From: Granulimonas faecalis
GTDB taxonomy: Bacteria > Actinomycetota > Coriobacteriia > Coriobacteriales > Atopobiaceae
DNA length: 64,000 nucleotides
NCBI RefSeq assembly: GCF_022834715.1
Contig: NZ_BQKC01000001.1
Span: forward strand, 1,338,501 to 1,402,500
Direction: 5' to 3'
Position 1 is the stretch's first letter; each line of letters opens with the position of its first letter. Made by a program: the position numbers and the translations under genes. The notes under the pieces are model-generated. The model was not told where the DNA came from. It saw only the letters and a list, made by a program, of their open reading frames with translations, and ran no database searches. Of this stretch, positions 33,628-43,190 are shown one piece after another.

Positions 33628-33703
33628 GCCGGCTCCTTCCTTGCGGCGGGGATGCATCCGTTTGGCTACCAAGTGCGTAGCGTGACACATATCGATCGAG
33701 GGG

Positions 33704-35551
33704 TCATACAGCCGGCCCGTCATCGCCTCGAAGAATCGGCCCAAACAGACCTACAGATGGGTCGTCCAAAGTCCCCACTATGAGGGCCCGATCGAGGAAA
33801 CGGTTTCCTACCTCGCAGGAGGTCTCTGGCACAAGGGCGCAGTTGTAGCAGGCAGCCAGGTTGCAGGAATCGGGACCTTGACCTTTCGACTCTATGCATA
33901 CCGGATCGCCCGAACACCATAAAGCGTCCTCGAGCGCCCGGCGAAAAACGTCCTCGAACCTGCCTGGTCGACCCGTTCGGACAAGACCGCCGAGAGAGCC
34001 TTCACCGGTCTCGGAAGCTGTATAGATGAGCAAGCCGTGCATATCGTCATGTGTTTCCTGACCGTCTGTCAGGAACCTTTCGCAATAGACTCTCTCCCGG
34101 ATGGAGGAAGCAGAGTAACCGCAGACCTCGCTGATAGCCAAAAGAAGGAGATGGGCGAGAGTGTGGGTAATGACAAACTTGGGGTTGATAGCCCGAGCGT
34201 CCAGCCTTCTTCGACGCCTCGATCCGTCAAGTCTTTGCTGCATGATCTCGACACGCGTTTTCACCGCGGGGATGCCACACAGCCCCTCGAGTGTCTCCCC
34301 ATCAATTTCTAGGAATATTCCTTCCCCGACGTTTTGAACCGCCAACGTCCAGTCCAGTTGTTGCTTAGACAGGTCCCCCCTGCGCTCCCGCATCGACTTG
34401 TCCTCGTTTCCTTCAGGACTAAGCCTTGTGAGGCCCACAAGCGCACGAGTCACTGTGAGGGTCTCAGCAAGAGTAAAACTCGACACCTTCCCTTTCAGAA
34501 ACGGCGAGTCAAAATCCCCGATGTCCACCGCATTGCCGGAAAACTTATCATTCTTTACGACATCGGGATATTTAAGGGTCAGATACTCCTCGTAAAGATA
34601 GTCAGCCTCCGTCTGCTCGGCATCGCCCACATCCTTGAACTGCTCGTAGGCGAGAGCCAAGGCATCGGGTTCAACAGGCGCAGTTTTCGCTATGAGCTCG
34701 AAGCCTTTGCGGAGCATCCCGCTATTTTCAAACTCCTTGAGTATGTCGAGACTATTTAACAAGATTGTCTTGGCCCTTTCCTCGACGGGACCAGGTATCA
34801 GGACCGAACTGACCGTGTCGTTGTAGCAGACATTGGAAGCGCCCATGACCGCAACCCGAAGGTCGCCCGTCTCACAGTCACAGCTTTCAGATTCTTTTCC
34901 CAGCCAGGGCCTGCGACCTCTGCAGTGGTACTTGATTCCCCCTGGCCCATATGGGTCCATAGCACCTTTAAGCGTCCTCGTCTCGCCGCATGTGCATTTA
35001 TAGCGGATATCCCCCATGGTCCCGATTCCGCCACCGGTCTTTCTCGTGACGACGTGCTCTGGATCACCAGGCCAAATATGCTGACCGTGATGAACCCATT
35101 CCATCACGGGAAAATCATCCACATGGCCATGGGGGCAAACGACAATAAACCGCTCGGGGACGAGGAGGCGGTGCTTGCAATCCGGGTTATCACAGGTAAC
35201 CCGCGAGTTTTCAAATAGGCCGACATGGCGCATGCGCCCACATTTCGGGCAGTACATCCAGCCGGGGAACCTCACGACCGGAATGAACCCGTCATCTTTG
35301 TCATTCTTGAAAACCGGCGGCAAACGAAGTCCATTGACGCCGATACGCTTGCAAAGCCGAACGTCATGAACCTCTCCCAGCTTTCTTTCGTCAAACGCGT
35401 CGAGCCCTGCAACCATAACCACGGTGCTGGCGTCGCACGGGTAGATGGAGCCCACGCCGTAGGGACCGAGAAGCTGCCCCATCCGGATCTTGTGATCCGA
35501 CTTCAGTCCGGCTTTGCCTTTTCCGCTTCTTGATTTCCTCGACACTCTCAT
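33704..35551 (-). CDS. drmB: DUF1998 protein, DrmB-like
   Basis: Core DISARM-type protein. The 615-residue product has an N-terminal region GQLLGPYGVGSIYP, many Cys residues in pairs (YCPKCGRMRH, TCDNPDCKH, VCPHGHVDDFP) suggesting zinc binding, and the C-terminal DUF1998 block FVITHTLAHLLLLAISEVCGYSASSIRERVY followed by SCNLAACYNCALVPETSCE. In DISARM, DrmB works with the helicase DrmA to bind and stop incoming DNA. It starts after GAGGTGAGTCG, 36 bases beyond the DrmA stop, so the pair is co-transcribed. Third-position composition is more A+T-rich than in flanking host genes. Confidence 0.85.
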   Translation of the reverse strand: MRVSRKSRSGKGKAGLKSDHKIRMGQLLGPYGVGSIYPCDASTVVMVAGLDAFDERKLGEVHDVRLCKRIGVNGLRLPPVFKNDKDDGFIPVVRFPGWMYCPKCGRMRHVGLFENSRVTCDNPDCKHRLLVPERFIVVCPHGHVDDFPVMEWVHHGQHIWPGDPEHVVTRKTGGGIGTMGDIRYKCTCGETRTLKGAMDPYGPGGIKYHCRGRRPWLGKESESCDCETGDLRVAVMGASNVCYNDTVSSVLIPGPVEERAKTILLNSLDILKEFENSGMLRKGFELIAKTAPVEPDALALAYEQFKDVGDAEQTEADYLYEEYLTLKYPDVVKNDKFSGNAVDIGDFDSPFLKGKVSSFTLAETLTVTRALVGLTRLSPEGNEDKSMRERRGDLSKQQLDWTLAVQNVGEGIFLEIDGETLEGLCGIPAVKTRVEIMQQRLDGSRRRRRLDARAINPKFVITHTLAHLLLLAISEVCGYSASSIRERVYCERFLTDGQETHDDMHGLLIYTASETGEGSLGGLVRTGRPGRFEDVFRRALEDALWCSGDPVCIESKGQGPDSCNLAACYNCALVPETSCEVGNRFLDRALIVGTLDDPSVGLFGPILRGDDGPAV

Positions 35552-35587
35552 CGACTCACCTCACCGGGTTCATGTTCAACCAGCATC

Positions 35588-38500
35588 TCAATACGATTTG
35601 ATCATCCTCATGACACACTGCGAGTCAACGCTCCTCATCGACGTAGGGACCACGAACGAGTCCTCCCACTCATCTTTGACCTCAACCTCCGGGGAGCGCA
35701 TGAGGGGACATTCGAGCTTTTTTGACCCAGAACCGAGTTCCATCCAGCGTCCATAGTTGGCATGCCGCCACCGATCAAGAATGGCCTGGATGTCCTCCCT
35801 GGTCCCCTCGCGCTCCTCTGGGTCGACCTTAGCCACCCTCTCGATCACGGCGTTGACGGCCCTGTCGAAGGCGGGGCCGTCCGGATCTGCAGGAGGTCGC
35901 TCCATGGACCCATCTAGAGCGGAGCGATAGATTCCCTCGAGGGTCCCAAACAGGGCGCGATTTCTCACCTGCCTGCAAAACGACGTCACACTCGAAGGCT
36001 CGACATTCTGATAGAAACTCTTATGGAACATCGCGAAGTTCTCGTAGTGGGACCTATCACGAGGCCGGGTGGGGCTGTAAACGACGAACACGATTCCTTT
36101 GGCATCACCACGCCCGACACGACTCGTTGCCTGAATGTACTCCGCAGTGGACTTCGGTTGCCCGGTTACGACCATGAGTCCCAAGCGACCAACATCGAGA
36201 CCTACAGATATCATGTTCGTGGCAAAACAGAGGTCAACAGCGCCTCTCTGAGGATAGGAGACCGAGAGGCGACCTAGACCGGACCTCACCTCATCTGCGC
36301 TCTTTCGACCAGTGAGCTCGAGACCCTCGTTGAGCCACCTTATGGTGCCGTCATTTGATCTATTCCGGAGCTCCCTAAGGCGCTCCGGAATACTCCCTCC
36401 CATCCAGGTCACGGCCTGTCCGAGCTCTCTTGTGGTCCCGAAATAGCCGATGGTGGTCCAATACCGATCCCTCCACTCGTCATCCACGTCCTTCCAGGAC
36501 GCAGGCTCCCACAAGAGGTCCGAGTAGAGCTGGATACTCGCGGAGGAATCCTTGACCGTAGGGACGAAAACCCCGACATAGCGTCTGCCACGTGCCCCGG
36601 TATCCTCTACGGCAAAGAAAGAATCTCCATGGTCGATGCCAGCGGGAGGGAATTGGAAGACGTTGTCCTTCCCACAGGCATACAGTTGGTTGCACTGCTC
36701 CTTTGCCCGGCTTACCGTGGCCGTTGATGCAACAATCTTGGGCTTTACGACGCCGTGGGGACCTTCACGCTCGCAAAGGGTCGATACCAAGGTCTCATAA
36801 TGGCCGCACATCGACCCTAGAGGGCCGGAGATAAGGTGGAGTTCGTCCTGAATGATGAGCTTCGGGGCTCCCAGCATACTCCCGCCCTGAATCCCGAACA
36901 GCACCAGAGCTTCCGGGCGATATGGAAGCATAGCGAACTTGTCCACGGTACCGACCAGTAACGACGGCGGGCGTTCATATATATCTTCGTCAACGACATC
37001 GAGCGGGAGACCTTCTGCATCCGAAAACTCACACTCGCTGTTGGGGCAGGCAAAGACGATTCTCTTTTTCTTCCCATGTTCGATATAGGCCGAATCACGA
37101 ACCTCCCACTCCTCCATGTCGGCCCCGCACCATGGGCACCTCCGCACCGGAAACGGATTCTTGCATTCCTTTGAGTTCAAATACTTGTTCAACGCGTCAG
37201 AGGCGTTCTCTCTGGTGTTCGGGCTCGCTTCACCACCAACCCACAGACCGATTCTGAAAGTCCTCTCACCGAGAACTTCGCGGCGACGTCTGCGCATGGA
37301 CTCTAGTGCACAAATGAGTGACGAGGCTCGGTCGAACTGCTGAGATGTGAGCAAGCGCAAGGTGTAGCGCATGAAGACGGAAACGCCGCTCGCCGTGGTC
37401 CCGGAAAGCCTTTCATAAATCAAGGTAAAAGCAGTAAGACCGAGGTACGCCTCCGTCTTGCCACCTCCTGTAGGAAACCAGATGAGGTCGACGACTCCCC
37501 TCTCGCTGCAACCTTCGTCAACGATGGAACGAAGGTTCATGATTATAAATGCAAGCTGAAATGGCCTCCAACACCGGGGAGAATCAACGGGGGCGTCGAG
37601 GGATGCCCTCTCTCCGCTGACCACGCTGTAGTGTAGGTATTGCTCGTACATGGCCTCGTTGGTCATTACGAACGCGTCCCTTACATGTTCATCGTGTTCC
37701 AGCAGGTCGATGCCGTCCTCCATCCTGGCAAGACATGCCCTGCACTTCGATAGATTATTCGCCGCCGCATCACGATGCTCGTCAGGAAGCAGTCCGGCAT
37801 CCCTCTCGACGCCCGCGATCCAATTCTTGTACCTATGACACATCTCTCTCATTGCCAGCAGAGTCTGGCACCATTGGTCAGGGTCTCCGAACGTCTTGAG
37901 CGGAAGTGCCAACCCCTCCATAGAGGGGTGCATGGGCTTCATCGAACGGGTTTCCGCCACGGGCATGACCTCGGTCTGGGCCCAGGTAACCTTCTCCCCC
38001 TCCTCCCACCGGGTGGCACACCCATGACCCACCGCGTAGTTCCTCACATCTCGGTAGATAAGGAGGTGCGAGGCCTCCTCTTCGGTGACCCCGGACCTTG
38101 TCGAATCTGACCAGACCGGAGGGACGAGCCCGAGCTCTGACACGACTTTAACAGAGGCTTGGAAGAAGCAGTTCTCACAACTGTCTCTTTTATTTTCGAG
38201 GTTGTTGCAGAGCGCCACAGTGACAACAATTCCCTCAGGGATTCTCCTCCTAAACACGACCTGGAGGTAAAGGGAGCTATCCACAAGCCAATGCCGCGAA
38301 GACCCCCCTGGCTCCCGAGGCAAGGGGAGCTCATCAAAACCCACATCGAAGGTCAATGGGACGCGTCGGTACCTATTGCCGGAGTCGCCAGCAACGGACT
38401 CGTAGCGTGCGCAGCTCGCGACATAGGACAGGCGGTCCCCATCACGCACTGCCACCGTCATGCTCAGGGCAGACTGCCTCATGGCATTCGACAGCGCTAT

Positions 38501-38812
38501 GGGCTCGTCGCTGGCCCCCTCGATATCGTCCACGCCGGTTTCGACAATATCTAGGTGCTGCTCCTTGCCACTCGAAGTCTCTCCATAGTCACATTCTTCG
38601 GTTATTGCACTGTCGTCACCCTCGCACGCTTCTGAGGAGAGGTCGAGTCCCCGCGGGTGAAGCACACCTGCAGAATACCTAAGGGTCGGCGGGATCGTTA
38701 TGACCTCCTTGGACGCGGCATCCATAGGCCCGACGAACTCCTCGAAGACCCTCTTATAAATACGGTCCCTAAGCATATCGTCAATAGACCCACTACCAAT
38801 GATATCGGGCAC
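35588..38812 (-). CDS. drmA: DrmA-like helicase
   Basis: The core DISARM helicase in this reading. The 1,074-residue protein starts at GTG after GGAGGGATCTACA; a longer frame upstream overlaps the previous gene and is rejected. It has the DrmA-type Walker A LIWFPTGGGKTEAYLGL, an unusual D-E-L-H box (IIQDELHLISGPLG), Cys pairs of a zinc ribbon (RRCPWCGADMEEW...CPNSECEF), VASTATVSRAKEQ (motif III) and the C-terminal motifs SVGLDVGRLGLMVVTGQPKS and ATSRVGRG. The order DrmE-like, DrmA, DrmB is that of DISARM operons. No phospholipase D gene follows. Confidence 0.88.
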   Translation of the reverse strand: MPDIIGSGSIDDMLRDRIYKRVFEEFVGPMDAASKEVITIPPTLRYSAGVLHPRGLDLSSEACEGDDSAITEECDYGETSSGKEQHLDIVETGVDDIEGASDEPIALSNAMRQSALSMTVAVRDGDRLSYVASCARYESVAGDSGNRYRRVPLTFDVGFDELPLPREPGGSSRHWLVDSSLYLQVVFRRRIPEGIVVTVALCNNLENKRDSCENCFFQASVKVVSELGLVPPVWSDSTRSGVTEEEASHLLIYRDVRNYAVGHGCATRWEEGEKVTWAQTEVMPVAETRSMKPMHPSMEGLALPLKTFGDPDQWCQTLLAMREMCHRYKNWIAGVERDAGLLPDEHRDAAANNLSKCRACLARMEDGIDLLEHDEHVRDAFVMTNEAMYEQYLHYSVVSGERASLDAPVDSPRCWRPFQLAFIIMNLRSIVDEGCSERGVVDLIWFPTGGGKTEAYLGLTAFTLIYERLSGTTASGVSVFMRYTLRLLTSQQFDRASSLICALESMRRRRREVLGERTFRIGLWVGGEASPNTRENASDALNKYLNSKECKNPFPVRRCPWCGADMEEWEVRDSAYIEHGKKKRIVFACPNSECEFSDAEGLPLDVVDEDIYERPPSLLVGTVDKFAMLPYRPEALVLFGIQGGSMLGAPKLIIQDELHLISGPLGSMCGHYETLVSTLCEREGPHGVVKPKIVASTATVSRAKEQCNQLYACGKDNVFQFPPAGIDHGDSFFAVEDTGARGRRYVGVFVPTVKDSSASIQLYSDLLWEPASWKDVDDEWRDRYWTTIGYFGTTRELGQAVTWMGGSIPERLRELRNRSNDGTIRWLNEGLELTGRKSADEVRSGLGRLSVSYPQRGAVDLCFATNMISVGLDVGRLGLMVVTGQPKSTAEYIQATSRVGRGDAKGIVFVVYSPTRPRDRSHYENFAMFHKSFYQNVEPSSVTSFCRQVRNRALFGTLEGIYRSALDGSMERPPADPDGPAFDRAVNAVIERVAKVDPEEREGTREDIQAILDRWRHANYGRWMELGSGSKKLECPLMRSPEVEVKDEWEDSFVVPTSMRSVDSQCVMRMIKSY

Positions 38813-38831
38813 TGTAGATCCCTCCCTCCTC

Positions 38832-41486
38832 CTAGATGACAGCCGCATTCTCGGAAACTCGGGCCTCTTCCCCGATCGACATGACCCGCAAGAGTTCCAC
38901 GGTGCCGAGGGAGTGGCGCCGGTCAAACCCTTCCAAGGCGTCATCAAGACCGAAGGCTGCAACATCATCTAGGAAAAGATTTACGATTTCCTTCTTCACC
39001 AAGCGGCTTGTCTTGCGATGGGACCCCCTGACCCTCTCGGCCGCTTCCAGGATCTCGTCCAGTACCGGCCCGTCGACAGGCTCGCCCATAGCAACGAAAA
39101 TCGACCGAATATGCTCCTTCTTCCGTGGGCAAATCTTTCCTGCATCGGTAATCCAGGTTCTGACGGTCTGAGGCTGGACCCTATTCTTTTGATAGGAACG
39201 AATCCTACTGATGATCTCCGCGTCGGTCATCCCCCTCTCCTGCGCCCGTTTTATCGGAGCCTTCCACCTCTGAGCAGTCTCGAGATCAGCCTGATGACCG
39301 TCATCAACTGAAGCAGATGCCTCCCAGATATAGGACCTGTCTGCTTTAGTCCTCGTGACGACATCCCCTTGCAGAAGGGCCGAGGCCCCCTTCTTCACCG
39401 GCTCGCATGAGAGCCCCGCGAGACATGCAGTGATAACGGTGAGCTTTCCCCTGTGCCCCTTGTCGGTGCTCAGCCATACATGAGAGCCGTCGTCGAACAG
39501 CACCGGTCGTGCCCGGACACCATCTTCGCCCGCGCTCTCTATGTCGGATTCAAGAAGCTTCTTATCGATTTCGACAACCGTCGCTGCCGGCGAAGTGTCA
39601 CGGATCTCGCATTCCTTGCCAGAGGGCCTTTTGAGACACTTGCCTTTTGGGCGCAATGGAGGGCTGAAGCCCAGAGCAGACAGGGACTCATCGGTCTTCT
39701 TCGCGCAACGTTCAGAGGACGCCTGCCACCGGATGCGCGCATCGTTGTACCAACCCACTTCGAGGTCATGGTCCTCACCCGCGTAAAGCACAAGTGACAC
39801 ATCAGAAGAGATTCCGGAGTGAATCGCTCGGTCCATAGTTCCGCGGTCATACCAACCGCAGAACACGACGCTATCCCCCTTGTCCTTGGATGATCCTTTC
39901 TCTGCAATGAACCCGTACACGTTCACTACGTGTAAACGATCAGTCGGCAGCCCTTCATCGGAGACCCTCTTCCTCCAGTACTCGAAAGCCCGCTCCGTCC
40001 TGTCTGTATCCACGACAAGCGTGACTGATTGCCCGAACTCCCCTAGGCGACCAGACACGATCTTGAGAATCTCGTCCTCCTTTGGCAGATGACGAGTGGG
40101 GTTAAACACCGACGCGAGAATGCGGCAGGCTTCTTGCAGATCACCGCATTCTTCTTCCGTCAGAGACGAAGATTTGAGGATGGCATTGAGAGACCCTTTG
40201 ATGCTTTCGCTCCGCTCGAAGCAGTAATTCTCGTCAGGGCGCATAGTCAACCTGAGAGCTGAGGCCAGGTAGCGGAACAGATGCTGTTTCGCCACGAGAG
40301 CTTCGCTGTTGATCATCTCTGTTCGTCTAAGCACACCCTCAAAGACCGAGGCGACCCGCGAGAGACCACTGTCGCCAGAGGGCACGACGTGAAGCTTGGC
40401 TTCCCTAGAGGAACCTTCTAGACGGTTTCTTTGGGTCGCCGAGAGGACGAGCGGGCCTTGCCCTCTGATGGCCTCACAACAACCCCAATCCCAGTCCCAA
40501 TCAACGATTAGGAAGTTATATTTCTCGAGTGCCTGCAACCCGGAGACTTTATCGAGTGTCCAGCGATCGCAGAATCCGATGACAGGAACATGCTGCCTTT
40601 TCACTAGAAAGCGAATGCCAGGAAGCATCTCGGATTCGAACACATCGGAATCAGGGATGTTGATGGACACAAAGTCGAGGATGGTCCCATCGTCGCAATT
40701 CGCGAGAGAAAAGGCATCTCCGACCCCGTTCGAGCGGGGTGCCAAAAGGATTGAAGGAGTGACATCGAACGGCCAATCGAAGCCGTTCCTCTCCTTTTCC
40801 GGGGAGAGATAGGTCAATGGAAGAGCATCGGAGAGGGGCGTCTCGTGACCATCCGAGACCAAGGACCCATTCAAAATACGGGTCGGCGGTTCATCGAGGT
40901 ATTGACACGAGCTTGACACGATTCCGACAGCGGGAACGGCACTACCACATCTGTCCAGAAGTGCCCTGGCAAAAGGGGCCACGGCGTCGTACTCTTCAGC
41001 CGCTTGCCGAAGTTCCTTGGACCCCTTTTTGAGTCTTGTCAGCTCGCCTGAGGCACTGTGAACAAGCGGAAACTTGTCGCGGCGGAGACCTACCCTGTGA
41101 TTGATTCCTAACCCGTCGAACCGCACCATTTCTTCGTCGACGTCTACAACATCCACCACACAGCGACCGACTGCGACACGTTCCCCCGACACCGGCTCAC
41201 GAAGGCCACCACCCCCTTTGAATTCTATAAGGTTCTTAAATGATGCAAGGAAGGCTGTAGCAACCGACTCGCGAACAAAATCGGGACAACTGACGATTAC
41301 GCCATCGTGGCCGCCCTCAACTGCCCTCCTGAGCAATGACAGGTTCGCATGGGTCAGTGTGGTTATCCCAACTTTGCCGAGACCCTTGAACGTAAGGCCT
41401 ACGCCATCGAAGTCTCGGGGAAACGATCTAAGAAAACTTGTAACATCTATTGTCTCCCTAGGACAGGACTCTCCAAAACCGTTCAT
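38832..41486 (-). CDS. large DrmE-like defence protein
   Basis: An 884-residue protein without an obvious enzymatic motif. It starts at ATG within ATGA shared with the small gene upstream and ends 20 bases before drmA. The C-terminal part has a helix-turn-helix-like segment (MTDAEIISRIRSYQKNRVQPQTVRTWITDAGKICPRKK) followed by helices with VLDEILEAAERVRGSHRKTSRLVKKEIV, a pattern I associate with DrmE-type proteins. The middle resembles a decayed helicase core (LVLSATQRNRLEG, LVVDTDRTERAFEYW). The name rests on size, position next to drmA and the C-terminal pattern, so it is tentative. Confidence 0.6.
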   Translation of the reverse strand: MNGFGESCPRETIDVTSFLRSFPRDFDGVGLTFKGLGKVGITTLTHANLSLLRRAVEGGHDGVIVSCPDFVRESVATAFLASFKNLIEFKGGGGLREPVSGERVAVGRCVVDVVDVDEEMVRFDGLGINHRVGLRRDKFPLVHSASGELTRLKKGSKELRQAAEEYDAVAPFARALLDRCGSAVPAVGIVSSSCQYLDEPPTRILNGSLVSDGHETPLSDALPLTYLSPEKERNGFDWPFDVTPSILLAPRSNGVGDAFSLANCDDGTILDFVSINIPDSDVFESEMLPGIRFLVKRQHVPVIGFCDRWTLDKVSGLQALEKYNFLIVDWDWDWGCCEAIRGQGPLVLSATQRNRLEGSSREAKLHVVPSGDSGLSRVASVFEGVLRRTEMINSEALVAKQHLFRYLASALRLTMRPDENYCFERSESIKGSLNAILKSSSLTEEECGDLQEACRILASVFNPTRHLPKEDEILKIVSGRLGEFGQSVTLVVDTDRTERAFEYWRKRVSDEGLPTDRLHVVNVYGFIAEKGSSKDKGDSVVFCGWYDRGTMDRAIHSGISSDVSLVLYAGEDHDLEVGWYNDARIRWQASSERCAKKTDESLSALGFSPPLRPKGKCLKRPSGKECEIRDTSPAATVVEIDKKLLESDIESAGEDGVRARPVLFDDGSHVWLSTDKGHRGKLTVITACLAGLSCEPVKKGASALLQGDVVTRTKADRSYIWEASASVDDGHQADLETAQRWKAPIKRAQERGMTDAEIISRIRSYQKNRVQPQTVRTWITDAGKICPRKKEHIRSIFVAMGEPVDGPVLDEILEAAERVRGSHRKTSRLVKKEIVNLFLDDVAAFGLDDALEGFDRRHSLGTVELLRVMSIGEEARVSENAAVI

Positions 41487-41911
41487 GCTGCAACCATTTC
41501 CGACGAGTTGGGATAGACTCTGTCAAGTAGCCCCCTCCGGAATGCGGGATCATTTTGAGACCCTCTAACACAGTCGCCGGGTGCGTCAAAGACGGAAACG
41601 CGAAGTCCCCCCATCATCTCTATCCGGCCTTCGCAAAGGGCCCTTATGCGCCCCCAAACCACAACCGGAAGCCCCATGCATCTCGGAGTAGTCAGTAAAC
41701 TCCAGCAAAGAAAAGCGGCAGAGTAATGCGATATATTATCTTTATTCTCAGCGACCTCGCCGACATCCTCCTTGCCGCCGCCCCTCCCTTGCGTGGCCGG
41801 CTCATAGTGGACTAGCCGCTCTTCGGTTTCATCGATGAAGGCCATCCTCTTCTGGGTGGTCAGAGGCTTTTCACTGACCAGGTCTCTGACCTCCCGTTTT
41901 TGTTCTGTCAT
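41483..41911 (-). CDS. small first gene of the defence operon, unknown function
   Basis: A 142-residue protein that I do not recognise. It is charged and soluble, with ISHYSAAFLCWSLLTTPRCMGLPVVVWGRIRALCEG as the most structured part. It begins at ATG after AAAGGGATTTGGTC (a TTG six bases earlier is possible) and its stop overlaps the start of the DrmE-like gene (ATGA), so the two are coupled. Being first in the unit it could be a regulator or an accessory subunit. The 174 bases upstream carry no strong promoter consensus. Confidence 0.7.
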   Translation of the reverse strand: MTEQKREVRDLVSEKPLTTQKRMAFIDETEERLVHYEPATQGRGGGKEDVGEVAENKDNISHYSAAFLCWSLLTTPRCMGLPVVVWGRIRALCEGRIEMMGGLRVSVFDAPGDCVRGSQNDPAFRRGLLDRVYPNSSEMVAA

Positions 41912-42085
41912 GACCAAATCCCTTTGTTGACGCTTCTAAACCAGCTAGCAGGCGAAAGAGCATTGTTGCGTTATGGGCAGCTTCTGCTCAAATAGTTTTA
42001 TTGATCACATTTGTGCTCATGCCAGGTATGGCTTCAGCCCACATTTCCTGACGCCTAGAGCGGTCATGGGCATTTGCCCACCCCA

Positions 42086-42529
42086 TCAAACGTGGGCAGC
42101 CTGGAATCCGCCGGGCAACGTGAAGAAGCTCTCGGCCTCGGGTAGGCCCCACTTCCCGTCGCCGGCGTCGGGACACCGAACCGCGATCTGGTCCAGGTAA
42201 TGGCCGCCCACATCCATGTAGCGGAACACGGGCGAACCGTCCGAGGCTTCGCCCACAGCGGTGCACTCCACGGCGGGATCGAACAGGTAGCAATCGACTG
42301 CGGCGTGCCACGGGTCGTCGCTTGCGGCCACGATCTTCTCGGCACAAAGACCCACGGCCTCTTTGAGGGCGCCGTAGAAGTCCTCCTCGTCGAAGGGCTC
42401 GCCGAGAACGGCCCGCACGGCCTCGAACAGCTCCTTGCTGGGGCTGAGCGACAGGAGCTGGGCCCCGTAGGTCTTGGGGTCGGTGCGGACGACCTGAGCG
42501 ATGGCCTGGGCCAGAACGTTTTGGTTCAT
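42086..42529 (-). CDS. small cytoplasmic protein, unknown function
   Basis: A 147-residue acidic protein beginning MNQNVLAQAIAQVVRTD after an excellent ribosome site, GGGAGGCACA. The central part (KELFEAVRAVLGEPFDEEDFYGALKEAVGLCAEKI) is helical, and the end has VECTAVGEASDGSPVFRYMDVGGHYLDQIAV. No domain is recognised. Codon use is like the GC-rich host, unlike the neighbouring defence genes. The 245 bases upstream hold an AT-rich patch with a TATAAT but no good -35. Confidence 0.7.
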   Translation of the reverse strand: MNQNVLAQAIAQVVRTDPKTYGAQLLSLSPSKELFEAVRAVLGEPFDEEDFYGALKEAVGLCAEKIVAASDDPWHAAVDCYLFDPAVECTAVGEASDGSPVFRYMDVGGHYLDQIAVRCPDAGDGKWGLPEAESFFTLPGGFQAAHV

Positions 42530-42774
42530 TGTGCCTCCCTGTGTCTTGTTTGCCGTTCCCGGGCGCCCGGCCGCGGGCCGAAGCGCTTTCAGAAATTCTG
42601 TAACACGACGCTACCTCAAAACATTGCTTGTTGTCCAATGTTTTCATACACAGCGAGGTTATTGGTGGAATTATATAATTGTCGTATCTATAATGTATCA
42701 TAAATTTATTTAATCGCACCAGACGCCCGGAAGGCGGCGGCAGGCGCGGCCGTCCCGATACCAGCGGCGCCCCC

Positions 42775-42972
42775 TCACTCCCCCACCGCGAACCGCGCCG
42801 GGTCCACGCCCAGGCGCTCCGCGATGGAGACAAGCTCCTCGGGGCTCGCGCCGTCCACGTCGGCCACGTCCAGCAGTGCCGCGGGAAAGCCGGAGAACAT
42901 GGCCGTGCCGCAGTAGTCGAGCAGGTACGCGCGCAGGGCGTCTACGTCTACGAGAACACGGTCCGGCTCCAT
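42775..42972 (-). CDS. 65-residue acidic protein, unknown function
   Basis: A short protein, MEPDRVLVDVDALRAYLLDY followed by CGTAMFSGFPAALLDVADVDGASPEELVSIAERLG. It starts after GGGAGTCGCC and has host-like codon use and a plausible folded pattern. It appears complete, with an Asp/Val/Leu-rich core and no signal or membrane segment. No family is recognised. Confidence 0.6.
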   Translation of the reverse strand: MEPDRVLVDVDALRAYLLDYCGTAMFSGFPAALLDVADVDGASPEELVSIAERLGVDPARFAVGE

Positions 42973-43134
42973 GGCGACTCCCATCCGTCGGGGTTTGGGG
43001 GGATTGTAGCCGTCGCGGGGACATGGTGCTGGTGGGTGCCGTCCCCTACGCGCTGCGCGAGGAGTGGCACGACCGGGACGGCAGCGCCCGCCCATGGCGG
43101 CTCCCAGCCCGCGCAGTGGCATCACGCTTGACGA

Positions 43135-43172
43135 ATAGGAAAAAAAGGAAAAAATAGGAAAAAAAGGAAAAC
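43135..43172 (+). repeat. two 19-bp purine repeats before an AAA ATPase
   Basis: ATAGGAAAAAAAGGAAAAA is repeated in tandem (second copy ends AAAAC), ending 18 bases before the start codon and immediately before the GAGGAGG ribosome site. Runs of seven A in a GC-rich genome are notable and could slip. Confidence 0.75.
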
Positions 43173-43190
43173 TGCAGGTGAGGAGGATGA

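Noticed and set aside
20404-38812. BREX or Druantia system
   Set aside because: There is no BrxC/PglZ-type gene and no single giant DruE-like helicase. The DUF1998 domain and the helicase are separate proteins as in DISARM.
35588-38968. Longer start for the DrmA-like helicase
   Set aside because: The upstream extension overlaps the end of the DrmE-like gene in another frame; a GTG with GGAGGG site right after that gene is better.
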